Shown: piece by piece, positions 1 through 10,500 of the stretch
How the letters are laid out: each line of letters opens with the position of its first letter
How positions within the stretch are numbered: the first letter of the stretch is position 1
From: Marinomonas posidonica IVIA-Po-181
Lineage (GTDB): Bacteria; Pseudomonadota; Gammaproteobacteria; Pseudomonadales; Marinomonadaceae
Assembly (NCBI RefSeq): GCF_000214215.1
Contig: NC_015559.1
Coordinates: 1,116,001 to 1,180,000, forward strand
Length of the DNA: 64,000 bases
Direction: 5' to 3'
Made by a program: the position numbers and the translations under genes
Notes under the pieces: generated by a model
What the model saw: the letters and a program-made list of their open reading frames with translations, nothing else
What the model was told of the DNA's origin: nothing
The model's database searches: none

Positions 1-2
1 AT

Positions 3-554
3 TGGACCCGACGAATGCTCGGAGTGGAGAGTATCGAGGCTATGTGCCAGCTCGCAGGGCAAGCGGATCCTCATCATTCAGTCTTCTTTGTACCTGCCTT
101 GTCTGGACTTGGTGCCCCGTATTGGGATTTAGAGGCAACCGGAATTTTTTGTGGATTAAAAAGCGCGACAGAAAGAGCGGACATAGCGCGGTCGGCGTTT
201 GAATCGGTTCTTTTTCAAGTGGCGGATGTGTTTAATGTGATTTCTGATGAGTTGCCGGAAAAGATTGAATACTTGTGTGTGGATGGTGGGCCGACACAGA
301 ATGATTGGCTGATGCAGGCTCAAGCTGATTTATTAGGTGTTACGATCCGTCGTGGTGACGTGGCGGAAGTCTCGGCTGTCGGTGCGGGGTTGCTTGCAGG
401 GTTGGCCATTGGCTGGTGGCAAACGAAAGACGAGCTTGCTCGATTGGAGAATAAATTCACTTTATTTCCCCCGCGAGACACAAAGCATGAATATTGGCAG
501 GACCGTTATCAGTTGTGGTCTTTGGCAGTCAAAAAAGCACGCTTAGCGTTTTAA
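3..554 (+). CDS. FGGY-family sugar/polyol kinase, C-terminal part (partial)
   Basis: The reading frame is open from the left edge, so only the last ~183 residues are present. They match the C-terminal actin-like lobe of FGGY kinases, which phosphorylate a polyol or sugar with ATP in the cytoplasm. Visible motifs are ALSGLGAPYWD, a VDGGPTQNDWLMQ segment (the adenosine-binding region) and AVGAGLLAGLA. The wording resembles glycerol kinase more than xylulokinase, but glycerol itself is doubtful: the downstream genes are a ribose-type ABC importer with a SorC regulator, which points to a sugar or polyol pathway where this kinase traps the imported substrate. An ATG at 15 lies inside the frame and is not the true start. 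The family is sure; the substrate is unknown. Confidence 0.85.
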   Translation, partial: WTRRMLGVESIEAMCQLAGQADPHHSVFFVPALSGLGAPYWDLEATGIFCGLKSATERADIARSAFESVLFQVADVFNVISDELPEKIEYLCVDGGPTQNDWLMQAQADLLGVTIRRGDVAEVSAVGAGLLAGLAIGWWQTKDELARLENKFTLFPPRDTKHEYWQDRYQLWSLAVKKARLAF

Positions 555-766
555 TCTAACCAATTGCTTTTGAGGGACAGAGCGCTTACGGACACAGTGC
601 TTAAGAGTCGTAATGGTTTCAGTGATGATGGTTTTACCCCATTAATGTGACATAACGAAAATGGATTTTTTTGGTTTCTAAAATGAAAAATCAGACAGTT
701 AGATTTTTTACTCTGGTGATATAGACATCTCTTGAGGTGTTTATTACACTTTGAGTGCATAAATAA

Positions 767-1735
<969 letters not shown>

Positions 1736-1741
1736 AGCTTA

Positions 1742-1777
1742 AGCAGAAGCAAAACTTGTTTTTGCTTCTGCTTTTTT
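1742..1777 (+). terminator. intrinsic terminator/attenuator inside the ABC operon
   Basis: A 13-bp perfect stem (1742-1754 pairs with 1760-1772), a 5-base loop and a six-T run lie between the binding-protein gene and the lipoprotein gene. No new promoter is obvious in the 27 bases before the next start, so this probably works as a partial terminator that lowers expression of the downstream membrane and ATPase genes. Confidence 0.85.
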
Positions 1778-1804
1778 GACGCCAAATAAGTATCAAGGGT
1801 AGCA

Positions 1805-2398
1805 ATGATGTCTAACTATTCTGTATTAAAAATGCTCTTTTTGAGCCTTGCTTTGATGGGATTGATCGGCTGTCATGTGGTGGAGTTGGATGAAAATGGT
1901 GAACCCATTATTCCGATGTCTGAAGCGGACGCTGAGCTGCTGAAGAATATGACGCCGAATGCCATTGCTGACAAGCTTTGGCCATCTATAAATAAGGATG
2001 CACAAAATAATGCGGTGGCTTTGTCATCGATTGAGAAAGATTCAAGTGTGGTTTCTTTTGTGCGTTTTCAAGGCGTAGTGAATCGCTTTGACGAGTCCAA
2101 ACTTAAAACCTCTCTGGTCGTAAAAGCGGCTGGTTATGATGTTGCATTGCAATTCGGGAAAATCATCAAAGGGAATTCCATTCGAGATGCTGCGTCGATG
2201 ATCTCGTTTAATCAATTCAAGAATCAAATTCAATTCGCGCAATTATCCAAAGCCTTAAATAAAAAAGCCGTCGCTCAAGTGATGATGCCTGATAGTAGTT
2301 GGGTGAATCAGCAAGTAAGCGTGTTAGCGGCGGTGACAATAAAGGCCAATCAGGTGACTCATGCTGTGCCTCTAGAAATCAGTAAAGAGGAAATGTGA
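1805..2398 (+). CDS. DUF2291-type predicted periplasmic lipoprotein
   Basis: A 197-residue protein with a lipoprotein signal: hydrophobic stretch and lipobox LIGC, so the Cys near residue 23 would be lipidated. It resembles the DUF2291 family, uncharacterised lipoproteins that occur almost only inside ribose-type ABC transporter operons between binding protein and ATPase, as here. The conserved NAIADKLWPSI segment and a later FGKIIKGNSIRDAASMI stretch fit that family. Its role is unknown; an accessory to substrate capture or transporter assembly is plausible. Two ATGs in a row (1805, 1808) follow AAGGGT at 1795, and the second has the better spacing. The stop overlaps the next start (TGATG), so the ATPase is translationally coupled. 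Confidence 0.8.
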   Translation: MMSNYSVLKMLFLSLALMGLIGCHVVELDENGEPIIPMSEADAELLKNMTPNAIADKLWPSINKDAQNNAVALSSIEKDSSVVSFVRFQGVVNRFDESKLKTSLVVKAAGYDVALQFGKIIKGNSIRDAASMISFNQFKNQIQFAQLSKALNKKAVAQVMMPDSSWVNQQVSVLAAVTIKANQVTHAVPLEISKEEM

Positions 2399-3915
2399 TG
2401 CCTATTTCAGATGAAAACGTCATTTTACGTGCCGAAGACATTTGCATGGTGTTTCCTGGCACAAAAGCGCTCGATCAAGTGACTTATAAGGTTTATCAAG
2501 GTGCGGTGAACGTCATTATTGGGGAAAATGGCGCCGGTAAATCCACCTTAATGAAGATTATTTCAGGTGTGCAATCACCAACTGAAGGTCAGATTTATTT
2601 GAAAGGTGAGAGGGTTCATATCACCGGGCCTCGTTCCGCGGCTCAGCATGGTATTGGCATGGTGCATCAAGAGCTGAATCTATCTGAAAATTTGACAGTG
2701 GCCGAGAACCTGTTTTTAGGAAGAGAGCAACAAAAAGGCGTTTTACCGATAGATGAACGCCACCAAAATACCATTGCTAAACAGACAATGGCTCGATTGA
2801 AGCAGGACATTGCTCCGAATGAGATGGTCGCTAATTTAAAGGTTGGTCAGAAGCAATTGGTGGAGATCGCTAAGTCCTTAATTGCCGATGTCGATATTCT
2901 GATTTTGGACGAGCCAACATCGGCATTGAGTAAAAAAGAAGTGCAGATTCTGTTTGAGGTGATTAATGACTTAACGCGTCAGGGCGTGTCGATTGTTTAT
3001 ATCTCTCATCGACTTGAAGAGCTGATGGAGATAGGCCAATACATTACCATTTTACGGGATGGTAAGTTCCAATCAGAGGCCATGGTCAAAGACATTGATG
3101 TTGCTTGGATTGTCCGCGAAATGCTGGGTAGCGAACCTGTGACAAATTTCTTAAGCGCTGACCGCTCCTTTGGCGAGGTCGTGCTTCAGGCCAGCCACAT
3201 TAATCTGGTAAATGAGGCGGAAGTGACGCTGGTGGACGATGTTTCGTTTTCATTAAGAGCCGGAGAAATCGTGGGGATTTATGGTTTGATGGGAGCGGGG
3301 CGAACCGAATTATTTGAGTGTTTACTGGGCAAGGTCAGCTTTTCTGGTGAATTTACGCTGGACAAGCAAACGGTCAATACCAAGATGAGTACTTCTGAGC
3401 GCATTAAGATGGGGCTAGGCTTGGTGCCTGAAGACAGGAAGCAGTCTGGTATTTTTCCGATTAGTTCTGTTTCCAATAACTTGTCTATGTCGAGCTTGTG
3501 GAAGCGCTTGAAAGGCTTAGCCATCAATGAGGTGACGGAAAAAGAAGCGATCACCAAAACGATTAATGAACTCTCCATAAAAGTCTCTTCTCCTCAGGTT
3601 GAAATACAAGCGCTAAGTGGTGGCAATCAACAGAAGGTGGTGATTGGTCGTGCTCTATTAACCGAGCCTAAAGTGCTGTTATTGGATGAGCCAACCCGAG
3701 GAATTGATATTGGTGCAAAAGGCGATGTATTTGAAATGATGGTTAAGTTGTCAGAGCAAGGTATCGGAATTTTGTTTTCTACGTCGGACCTAAAAGAAAT
3801 TATGGCGGTTTCTGATCGAATATTGGTTATGTCTAATGGCAAGTTAACAGCGGATTTAATGAGAGATGAAGCCCATGAATCACAATTAGTTCATGCCAGC
3901 GCTCAAGGATTTTAA
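2398..3915 (+). CDS. sugar ABC transporter ATP-binding protein (RbsA-like)
   Basis: A 505-residue fusion of two ABC ATPase domains, the normal architecture for ribose-type importers. The first domain has Walker A GENGAGKST (about residues 42-50) and Walker B ILDEPTSAL. The second has the degenerate P-loop GLMGAGRTEL (about residue 296), typical of RbsA/MglA, a signature LSGGNQQK, and LLLDEPTRGIDIGAK. Length matches the family (about 500). It powers import through the permease encoded 2 bases downstream. The ATG at 2398 overlaps the preceding stop and is chosen over the GTG at 2395. The transported sugar cannot be read from the sequence. Confidence 0.92.
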   Translation: MPISDENVILRAEDICMVFPGTKALDQVTYKVYQGAVNVIIGENGAGKSTLMKIISGVQSPTEGQIYLKGERVHITGPRSAAQHGIGMVHQELNLSENLTVAENLFLGREQQKGVLPIDERHQNTIAKQTMARLKQDIAPNEMVANLKVGQKQLVEIAKSLIADVDILILDEPTSALSKKEVQILFEVINDLTRQGVSIVYISHRLEELMEIGQYITILRDGKFQSEAMVKDIDVAWIVREMLGSEPVTNFLSADRSFGEVVLQASHINLVNEAEVTLVDDVSFSLRAGEIVGIYGLMGAGRTELFECLLGKVSFSGEFTLDKQTVNTKMSTSERIKMGLGLVPEDRKQSGIFPISSVSNNLSMSSLWKRLKGLAINEVTEKEAITKTINELSIKVSSPQVEIQALSGGNQQKVVIGRALLTEPKVLLLDEPTRGIDIGAKGDVFEMMVKLSEQGIGILFSTSDLKEIMAVSDRILVMSNGKLTADLMRDEAHESQLVHASAQGF

Positions 3916-3917
3916 TT

Positions 3918-4976
3918 ATGAACAAAAACAATAATAACAATGTACTTCGCTCCGGCAATCTTGGGTTAATCCTTCTTAAAATGAGAACCTTCATTGCGCT
4001 CTTTATTATTTTAGGTTTTTTCTCGTTGACCGTAGATGGCTTTTTAGCCCCCACCAGTTTGATTATTATGATTAAACATATTTCCATTAATGCCTTTCTC
4101 GCACTGGGCATTACCTTTGTCATTATTACCGCGGGCATTGATTTATCCATCGGTGCAACACTCGGTTTTTGTGGCATGGTGGCAGGTTATTTGATTTCAC
4201 ATGGTTTAGTGATTGAGCCCTTGGGGATCGCTATTTTTCCGAGTGTTTGGGTCGTTGTCCCTCTTGTGGTGGTGATTGGTGGTCTAATAGGAGCGGTAAA
4301 TGGCATTATCATTACTCGGTATAAGGTCGCGCCTTTTATTTGTACCTTAGGGACCATGTACATTATCCGAGGTGCGGCTATGTTGCTGTCTGGTGGGGAA
4401 ACCTTCCCAGGCTTGCAAGGTAATCCTGAATTGGGAAATACGGGGTTTGATGCCATTGGGGCAGGCTATCTCTTTGGTCTTCCTATCGCCATTTGGTTGA
4501 TGTTTATTATGGCCGGTATCATTGCTTACATAGCGAGAAAACTGCCTTTTGGTCGTCATGTTTATGCCATCGGGGATAACGAAAAAGCGGCCGAGTTGTC
4601 AGGTATTAAAGTCAATGATGTCAAAGTGTGGGTCTATACCATTGCCGGAATATGCGCCGCCATTGCAGGTATTGTGGTGACATCACAATTGGTGGCAAGT
4701 CACCCCGCTACCGGAACAACTTTTGAAATGAACGCGATTGCGGCGGTGGTTTTGGGGGGAACGTCATTGGCTGGTGGTCGAGGAACGGTCACTGGTACTT
4801 TAATCGGTGCCTTTGTGATTGGTATTTTAGCGGATGGCTTGGTGATGATGGGGGTCAGTGAATTTTGGCAGATGGTGATCAAAGGGGTGGTGATTATCAT
4901 CGCGGTGATCATTGATCAGATGCAAAACAAAATGCAGTATAAGGCCGCCATAGGCTCTCAAAAAGCGCTTTCTTAA
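3918..4976 (+). CDS. sugar ABC transporter permease (RbsC-like)
   Basis: A 352-residue inner-membrane permease of the BPD_transp_2 family, with about nine to ten hydrophobic segments. Hallmarks are ITAGIDLSIGA in the N-terminal half and VVLGGTSLAGGRGT near residue 275, the cytoplasmic loop that contacts the ATPase. It starts 2 bases after the ATPase stop, so the two are co-translated. One permease gene with a double ATPase implies a homodimeric channel, as for ribose. The roughly 118-base gap after it, before the convergent regulator gene, shows no clear terminator. Confidence 0.92.
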   Translation: MNKNNNNNVLRSGNLGLILLKMRTFIALFIILGFFSLTVDGFLAPTSLIIMIKHISINAFLALGITFVIITAGIDLSIGATLGFCGMVAGYLISHGLVIEPLGIAIFPSVWVVVPLVVVIGGLIGAVNGIIITRYKVAPFICTLGTMYIIRGAAMLLSGGETFPGLQGNPELGNTGFDAIGAGYLFGLPIAIWLMFIMAGIIAYIARKLPFGRHVYAIGDNEKAAELSGIKVNDVKVWVYTIAGICAAIAGIVVTSQLVASHPATGTTFEMNAIAAVVLGGTSLAGGRGTVTGTLIGAFVIGILADGLVMMGVSEFWQMVIKGVVIIIAVIIDQMQNKMQYKAAIGSQKALS

Positions 4977-5094
4977 TCGCTTGATGAGGACTGCCTAGCT
5001 TATTCATTCATCAGCTGTATGCGTTGAGTGGATGAGCTTATTAAAGGTGAATTGAGAAAGGCACTAGAATAAATTTAGCCATTTCTCTCACTTT

Positions 5095-6048
5095 TTAGTG
5101 TGTGTTTAAAATGGCTTCTGCTGTGACTCTATCTGTGATTAAGACATCAATGTAGTTGCCTGATAAAGCCCCTTTGATGGCGTCTACCTTGTCCAAACCG
5201 CCCGCAAGGGCAACAACCAATTCGCAGGTTTCAAGTTGCTCAAGTGACATGCCGATTACCGGGTCGTCTTCTGGCTTGATCACAGGACGGCCGTTTTCAT
5301 CGTAATAATGCAAACAGATGTCACCGACGGCACCTTTATCGGCAAGTTCTTTTAAACGTTTTTTGTCGTAGTAATTGCCAGAGTTTCGTAACAGGTTTGA
5401 TGGTTCCAGCATACCAATCCCGACAATGGCAAGATTGACCTTATTGAACATCTCCACTACGTCAGACACCTCAGCCGTGTCGAGCATTTTTAGCTTGTCT
5501 TTGAGTGAGTGTTCTATACTTTGTGCCGGTAACATAAAGGCATCACAGGAGAGAATATCGGCCATGGTTTGTGTCAGTATGGTCGCCTGGATATTACCGT
5601 TATGACCCACACCACCGAGGACTTGAATGACCCCTTTGGCTTTGATTTTTGTTGTGTGTAAGTGATCCACCATGGAACGAATGGTGTCGCTCCAAGAGGA
5701 TATACCAATAAGATCACCGTCTCTGAGTGAGGTATCCAAATAGTGAGCCGCAGAAGAGCCAATGGCGCGTTTAATTTGTGCATCGGAAGGGTTATCTTGA
5801 ATATCAACAACGATGACATTCGATACCCCAAAACGTTGCTGGATTTTGGTTTCTAATCCAATGAACACCGAAGGCGGCTGAACCACGCTGATTTTGACAA
5901 TGCCTTCTTTAAGGCATCGAGTAATAGACCGAGAGACTTGAGACTGTGAAAGCCGGAGTGTTTTTGCAATATCGGCTTGTTTTAAGCCATCTTGATAATA
6001 CAGTGTGGCGATTTTGAGTAACAATCGTTTTTCATCAATTTTTGACAT
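5095..6048 (-). CDS. SorC/DeoR-family sugar-responsive transcriptional regulator
   Basis: A 317-residue regulator with an N-terminal helix-turn-helix (QADIAKTLRLSQSQVSRSI, about residues 23-41) followed by the SorC sugar-binding domain, which resembles a phosphosugar isomerase fold. Family members usually bind phosphorylated sugars. It is convergent with the ABC importer and kinase genes and is the likely local regulator, so the kinase product may be the inducer. The start at 6048 (MSKIDEKRLL) gives the usual family length and leaves a palindrome at 6090-6111 in the leader. An upstream in-frame ATG at 6087 would add 13 poorly conserved residues and sits against that palindrome. Neither start has a strong ribosome-binding site. 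Confidence 0.85.
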   Translation of the reverse strand: MSKIDEKRLLLKIATLYYQDGLKQADIAKTLRLSQSQVSRSITRCLKEGIVKISVVQPPSVFIGLETKIQQRFGVSNVIVVDIQDNPSDAQIKRAIGSSAAHYLDTSLRDGDLIGISSWSDTIRSMVDHLHTTKIKAKGVIQVLGGVGHNGNIQATILTQTMADILSCDAFMLPAQSIEHSLKDKLKMLDTAEVSDVVEMFNKVNLAIVGIGMLEPSNLLRNSGNYYDKKRLKELADKGAVGDICLHYYDENGRPVIKPEDDPVIGMSLEQLETCELVVALAGGLDKVDAIKGALSGNYIDVLITDRVTAEAILNTH

Positions 6049-6089
6049 TCTTTCGCGGTCTCTACACGGTCTTTTAGGCGTTATCATAA

Positions 6090-6111
6090 TTTTAAAGGTC
6101 GTACCCTAAAA
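6090..6111. promoter_or_regulatory. imperfect palindrome upstream of the SorC-type regulator gene
   Basis: TTTTA-AAGG and CCCTAAAA arms face each other around TCGTA. The symmetry is imperfect. Its place just upstream of the regulator gene fits an autoregulatory operator or part of the promoter. It does not resemble the 771-790 palindrome, which weakens the idea that one protein binds both. Confidence 0.2.
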
Positions 6112-6160
6112 TTACTATCCCTAATCTTGCTTCATGAATAAAGCCCGCTAGCCACAAGGT

Positions 6161-7150
6161 CTAAGCCAATCGTCTCTGTTGTGGGTTAGGTGTTTGGCTG
6201 AGTTGTAAATTCGCTACTGTGGTGGCGGCAATATGGTTCAAGGCTTCGTCTGTAAAGTAACCTTGATGACCGGTAACCACCACATTAGGAAAGGTCAGCA
6301 TGAGTTGGAATACGCTATCTTGAATAATATGTGAGGACATGTCTTCAAAGAAAATTTTGTTTTCTTGCTCGTATACGTCTAATCCTAGATAGCCTATTTT
6401 TCCACTGTACAGCGCATCGATGGCTTCTTGAGCATGGACCAAGGCGCCGCGACTGGTGTTGATGATCATCACGCCGTCTTTCATTTTTTGTAGGCTCTGT
6501 TTATTAATCAGGTGATGCGTGGCGGTGTTTAACGGGCAATGTAAGCTGATAATGTCGCTTTTTTGATAGATGTCATCCAGTGGTTGGTACTGACAACCTT
6601 GATCAATGAGTTCTTGTGATGGGGATAAGTCGTAGCATAATACCTCACAGCCGAAGCCCTTCATGATATGACAAAAGGCGGCACCAATACGACCAGTGCC
6701 GATGCAGCCAACCGTTTTTCCCTGCAGGTTAAAGCCCAATAAACCTTCTAAAGCAAAATTGCCTTCTTTGACCCTGTGATAGGCACGATGTGTCTTGCGG
6801 TTTAGCGTCATAATCAGGGCGACAGCATGTTCAGCGACAGACGTTGGACTGTAGTCTGGAACATGAAATACCTTCATACCTTGTTGTTTCGCTGTGTCTA
6901 AATCTACGTTGTTAAAGCCTGCGCAGCGTAATGCAATGGTATTGACACCTTGTTGCTTTAATTGGCAAATCACCTCGCTGTTCACATCATCGTTAACAAA
7001 GCAAGAAACCGCGTCAAATCCCTGTACTAAGCTGATGGTTTCTTGACTCAAACGACTTTCGAAAAACGTCATTTCAAAATCTGTTCCTGAGATGTAATGG
7101 TTCAGCGTTCTTTTATCGTAAGGCTTGCAAGAGAAAACCGCGATTTTCAT
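6161..7150 (-). CDS. ldhA: D-2-hydroxyacid dehydrogenase, D-lactate dehydrogenase-like
   Basis: A 329-residue NAD-dependent D-2-hydroxyacid dehydrogenase, the same length as E. coli LdhA (pyruvate to D-lactate). Seen are RCAGFNNVD with the catalytic Arg, the dinucleotide-binding GTGRIG near residue 150, NTSRGALV, and TGHQGYFTDEA with the catalytic His near 296. MKIAVFSCKPYD at the start is typical of LdhA. The start at 7150 is preceded by AGGAC with good spacing; an upstream in-frame codon at 7183 would add 11 residues with no support. It is a single-gene unit, convergent with nothing and divergent from the sensor kinase gene. Another 2-oxoacid substrate cannot be excluded. Confidence 0.82.
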   Translation of the reverse strand: MKIAVFSCKPYDKRTLNHYISGTDFEMTFFESRLSQETISLVQGFDAVSCFVNDDVNSEVICQLKQQGVNTIALRCAGFNNVDLDTAKQQGMKVFHVPDYSPTSVAEHAVALIMTLNRKTHRAYHRVKEGNFALEGLLGFNLQGKTVGCIGTGRIGAAFCHIMKGFGCEVLCYDLSPSQELIDQGCQYQPLDDIYQKSDIISLHCPLNTATHHLINKQSLQKMKDGVMIINTSRGALVHAQEAIDALYSGKIGYLGLDVYEQENKIFFEDMSSHIIQDSVFQLMLTFPNVVVTGHQGYFTDEALNHIAATTVANLQLSQTPNPQQRRLA

Positions 7151-7502
7151 AACAAATGTCCTATTAATGTATGAAGGTAACAAAGGTTATAGCGTATATC
7201 TTTCTAAGAAAGTAATCTGCTTGGGCTTTTTTTGATATGCAGCAAGGTTTTATAAAATATTTTTATGAGATTTTTAAGGAAGGTGCGGCTTCTGGTTAAT
7301 ACAGATTTCTGTTTACAAAACTTAATAGTTAATTTGTATCTGGTAAGGAATTGTAATTTTTTATTTATATATCATCCAACAGGGTGAAGAGGGGGATGTG
7401 TTTCGACTAAACTAACTATATTGATTCACATTAACAACGGATGCCCCTACCTAGTGATCTAGCTTTCGTCATGCGCAAGGGGAGTTTTGCCTGGAGGCGA
7501 AA
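7151..7502. other. 352-bp divergent intergenic region
   Basis: No coding frame is credible here. The region should hold the promoters of the dehydrogenase gene (minus) and the sensor kinase gene (plus). It contains an IS5-end-like motif at 7274-7286 and AT-rich tracts. GGAGGCG at 7492-7498 is the ribosome-binding site that decides the GTG start at 7503. Confidence 0.5.
7274..7286 (+). repeat. TTAAGGAAGGTGC motif, IS5-type end (solo copy)
   Basis: The 13-mer TTAAGGAAGGTGC recurs at 35136-35148 and, inverted, at 43015-43027. GGAAGGTGC matches the outer bases of the IS5 terminal inverted repeat, and TTAA fits the YTAR target. No matching right end is found nearby, so this is either a relic or a chance half-copy. 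Confidence 0.4.
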
Positions 7503-10500
7503 GTGTATTGGACCTCTTCAAATAATTTTGTCAATCGCTGGGTTATATTAACCTTAGTGCTCGGTTGCTTCCTATCCATTTATGTCACTTATCGTGTCCA
7601 TACTTCCAATCAAGAGATTATCTATCAGTCGGCTGAACAGGCATCTGAGGAAGTGTTGCAGCAAGTCATGACTCGAATTCAGCTTTATCAATATGGTTTA
7701 AGAAGTGTTCGTGGGGTGGTGCTAACGGCAGGCGAAAAAACCATCATGCGTGATGACTTTTATCAATACAGTATTACCCGTGATATTGATGAAGAGTTTC
7801 CGGGAGCCAATGGTTTTGGCTTTATTCGTCGAGTACCACAAGAGTCGATGCCAGAGTATTTGTCTCATATTCAGGCATCAAGCTGGCCGAATTTTAAGGT
7901 TAAGGAATTATCCTCGAATTTCAGTGAACGCTATATCATTGAGTTTGTTGAACCGATTGGACGAAACCAGCAAGCAATTGGTTTGGATATTGCCTCTGAA
8001 GTCAATCGCAGGGAAGCCGCTTTGTCCGCTATCAATGATGGTGAAGTGCGCTTAACAGGACCCATTACGCTAGTACAGGCTTCTGGTAAGACATTGCAGT
8101 CTGCGCTCATCCTGATGCCAATTTATCGTAATGGTAAGATTCCGAAAGACATGCAATCACGCTACCGTGAGGGTTTTGGCTGGAGTTATGCCCCTCTGAT
8201 TATGGAGGATGTGCTGATGGAGTTGGACATCGATCAGAGTAAGATTCATTTCGAGCTCTACGACATTACGGATTTAGATGATCAAGTTGGTTTTTATTCT
8301 AATGATAAAGAAGGCTCAATCGGGCAAATGCATGTTGCTGAAATGGACATTTATGGCCGTAAATGGCAAAACCGCTTGAGTGTAACCGACGCTTTTATTC
8401 ACCAGTTACGACTTTCTGATCCCTATGTCTTTCTCTTTTTTGGTATTGCCATTAGCGGGTTAGCCGCCATTTTAGTTGCTGTCGTGCGGGTCAATATAGC
8501 TCGTCGGCAAGAGGTGATTGCCCATCAATCGCGGATTACGGCGGTGGTCGAAAGTTCGGCTGATGGCATTATTAGTTTGAATCTTGATGGCATCATCACA
8601 AGCTGGAACCGAGGTGCTGAGCAAATCTATGGCTATAAAAAACGTGAAGTGATTGGTCTTTCGGCGTTGCAGACCTTAGTGCCTAGCGAGCTGCAAAATG
8701 ATGATAAGAAAATGTTTCAACGGGTTCGCCAGCAAAAACAAGCCTTGTCTATTGAAACTCGAATTCGAACTAAGTCCGGTGCTCAAGTACCAGTTTCCCT
8801 CACTATTTCACCTATCTTTGATGCCAACGAATACATTATTGGGGTGTCGCAAAGTGTGCGTGATATTTCCGAACGTAAAAAGTCGGAAGCAAAAATTCGC
8901 GAGCTTAACATCAGCTTAGAAGATCAAGTAAAAGCCCGCACTGCGGAGTTAGAAGATTTAAATTTACTGCTCAATGACGTACTGCAAGCTTCCTCTGAAA
9001 TTTCCATCATTGCTACGGATGATAAGGGGTTGATTACCCTGTTCAATAAGGGTTCTGAGCGCATGCTGGGCTATCAAGCTGATGAGGTCTTAGGTAAAAG
9101 AACCCCAGTGGTGTTTTATACCACACCGGAAATTGATGAGCATCGTGCTGCCATTTTTGAAGAGTACGGAACCTATGTATCGGATCCGCTGGAGGTACTG
9201 ATATACAAGGCCAAACTACAGGGTTATGACAGTCAAGAATGGACTTTTGTGCATAAGAGTGGCTCACGACACCCTGTGTCTTTGGTGATAACACCGATGA
9301 AAAATGCTCGAGGTGACATTATTGGCTATCTTGGCATGGCCATGGACATTTCAGAACAGAAGAAGAATCAGCAAGCCTTAGTCGCGGCTCGAGATCAGCT
9401 GCTCATTGCCGCGGAAGTTGCTCAATTAGGGGTTTGGAGCTGGGACCTTGAACAGGATGTCTTAGAGTGGAGCGATATGATGTATGACATTTATCACTAC
9501 CCTAAGAACATTAATGAAGACGGTGTGACCTTATTCGACTGGCAAGCTAGATTGCATCCTGAGGATAAAGAGAAAACACTGAATCACTTTCAACAATCTG
9601 TTCGAGACAGCAAGTTGTACAGTGATGTATTCCGGATTATTTTACCAGATGGCCGTGTGCGATATATCCAAGCTGGGGCCTATATAGAAAAAAATTCGCA
9701 AGGTAATGCCTTGCGATTGACTGGGGTGAATCAAGACATTACCACAGAGCGAGAGCTTGAAACCTGGTTGCGACATGCTAAAGATGAAGCCGATGCGGCC
9801 AGTGCGGCTAAGTCGACCTTCTTAGCCAACATGAGCCATGAAATTCGTACGCCAATGAACGCTATTTTAGGCATGTTGCAGTTGGTAAAACGAACCGCTT
9901 TGTCAGATCAGCAGGATGACTATATTTCCAAAGCGCAAATTTCGGCCCAGTCCTTATTAGGTCTGATAAATGATGTTTTGGACTTTTCTAAGGTCGACGC
10001 GGGTAAGTTAGAGCTGGAGCAAGCGGCGTTTGATGTCGAAGCTTTGTTATGTGAATTGTCGACCGTATTGTCCGGCAGCCCAATTCGTGATCACGTAGAG
10101 TTAATTTTTGATGTTGATCCAGACCTTCCTAGTCATTTCATCGGAGATAAATTACGTCTTTTACAAATTCTTATTAACTTATTAAGCAATGCTATTAAGT
10201 TTACCTTAAAAGGTTGTATCACCCTTGAAATCAGATGCTTACATCAACAGCAAGGCATTGCTAAGTTGGCAATAGCGGTGAAAGACACAGGTATTGGCAT
10301 TTCAAAAGAAAACATAGATTCCATCTTTGACGTTTTTTCTCAAGCCGAGTCTTCAACCACCAGACGCTTTGGTGGTACCGGGTTGGGTTTGGTAATCTGT
10401 CGACGTTTCGTTGAATTGATGGGGGGGCAGTTAAACGTTGATAGCCAATTTGGCGAGGGTAGTTGTTTCTATTTCAGTATTGATCTGCCTATTGCCGACC

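Noticed and set aside
686-710. Terminator after the kinase gene
   Set aside because: The 7-bp stem is almost all A-T and the loop is 9 bases; too weak to list as a feature of its own.
551-760. Minus-strand 69-residue frame after the kinase gene
   Set aside because: Low-complexity Ser/Lys/Cys-rich, no ribosome-binding site, and it lies in AT-rich intergenic sequence.
5000-5094. Terminator between the permease and the SorC regulator genes
   Set aside because: Several partial GATGAG/CTCATC-like repeats are present but no continuous stem with a T run.
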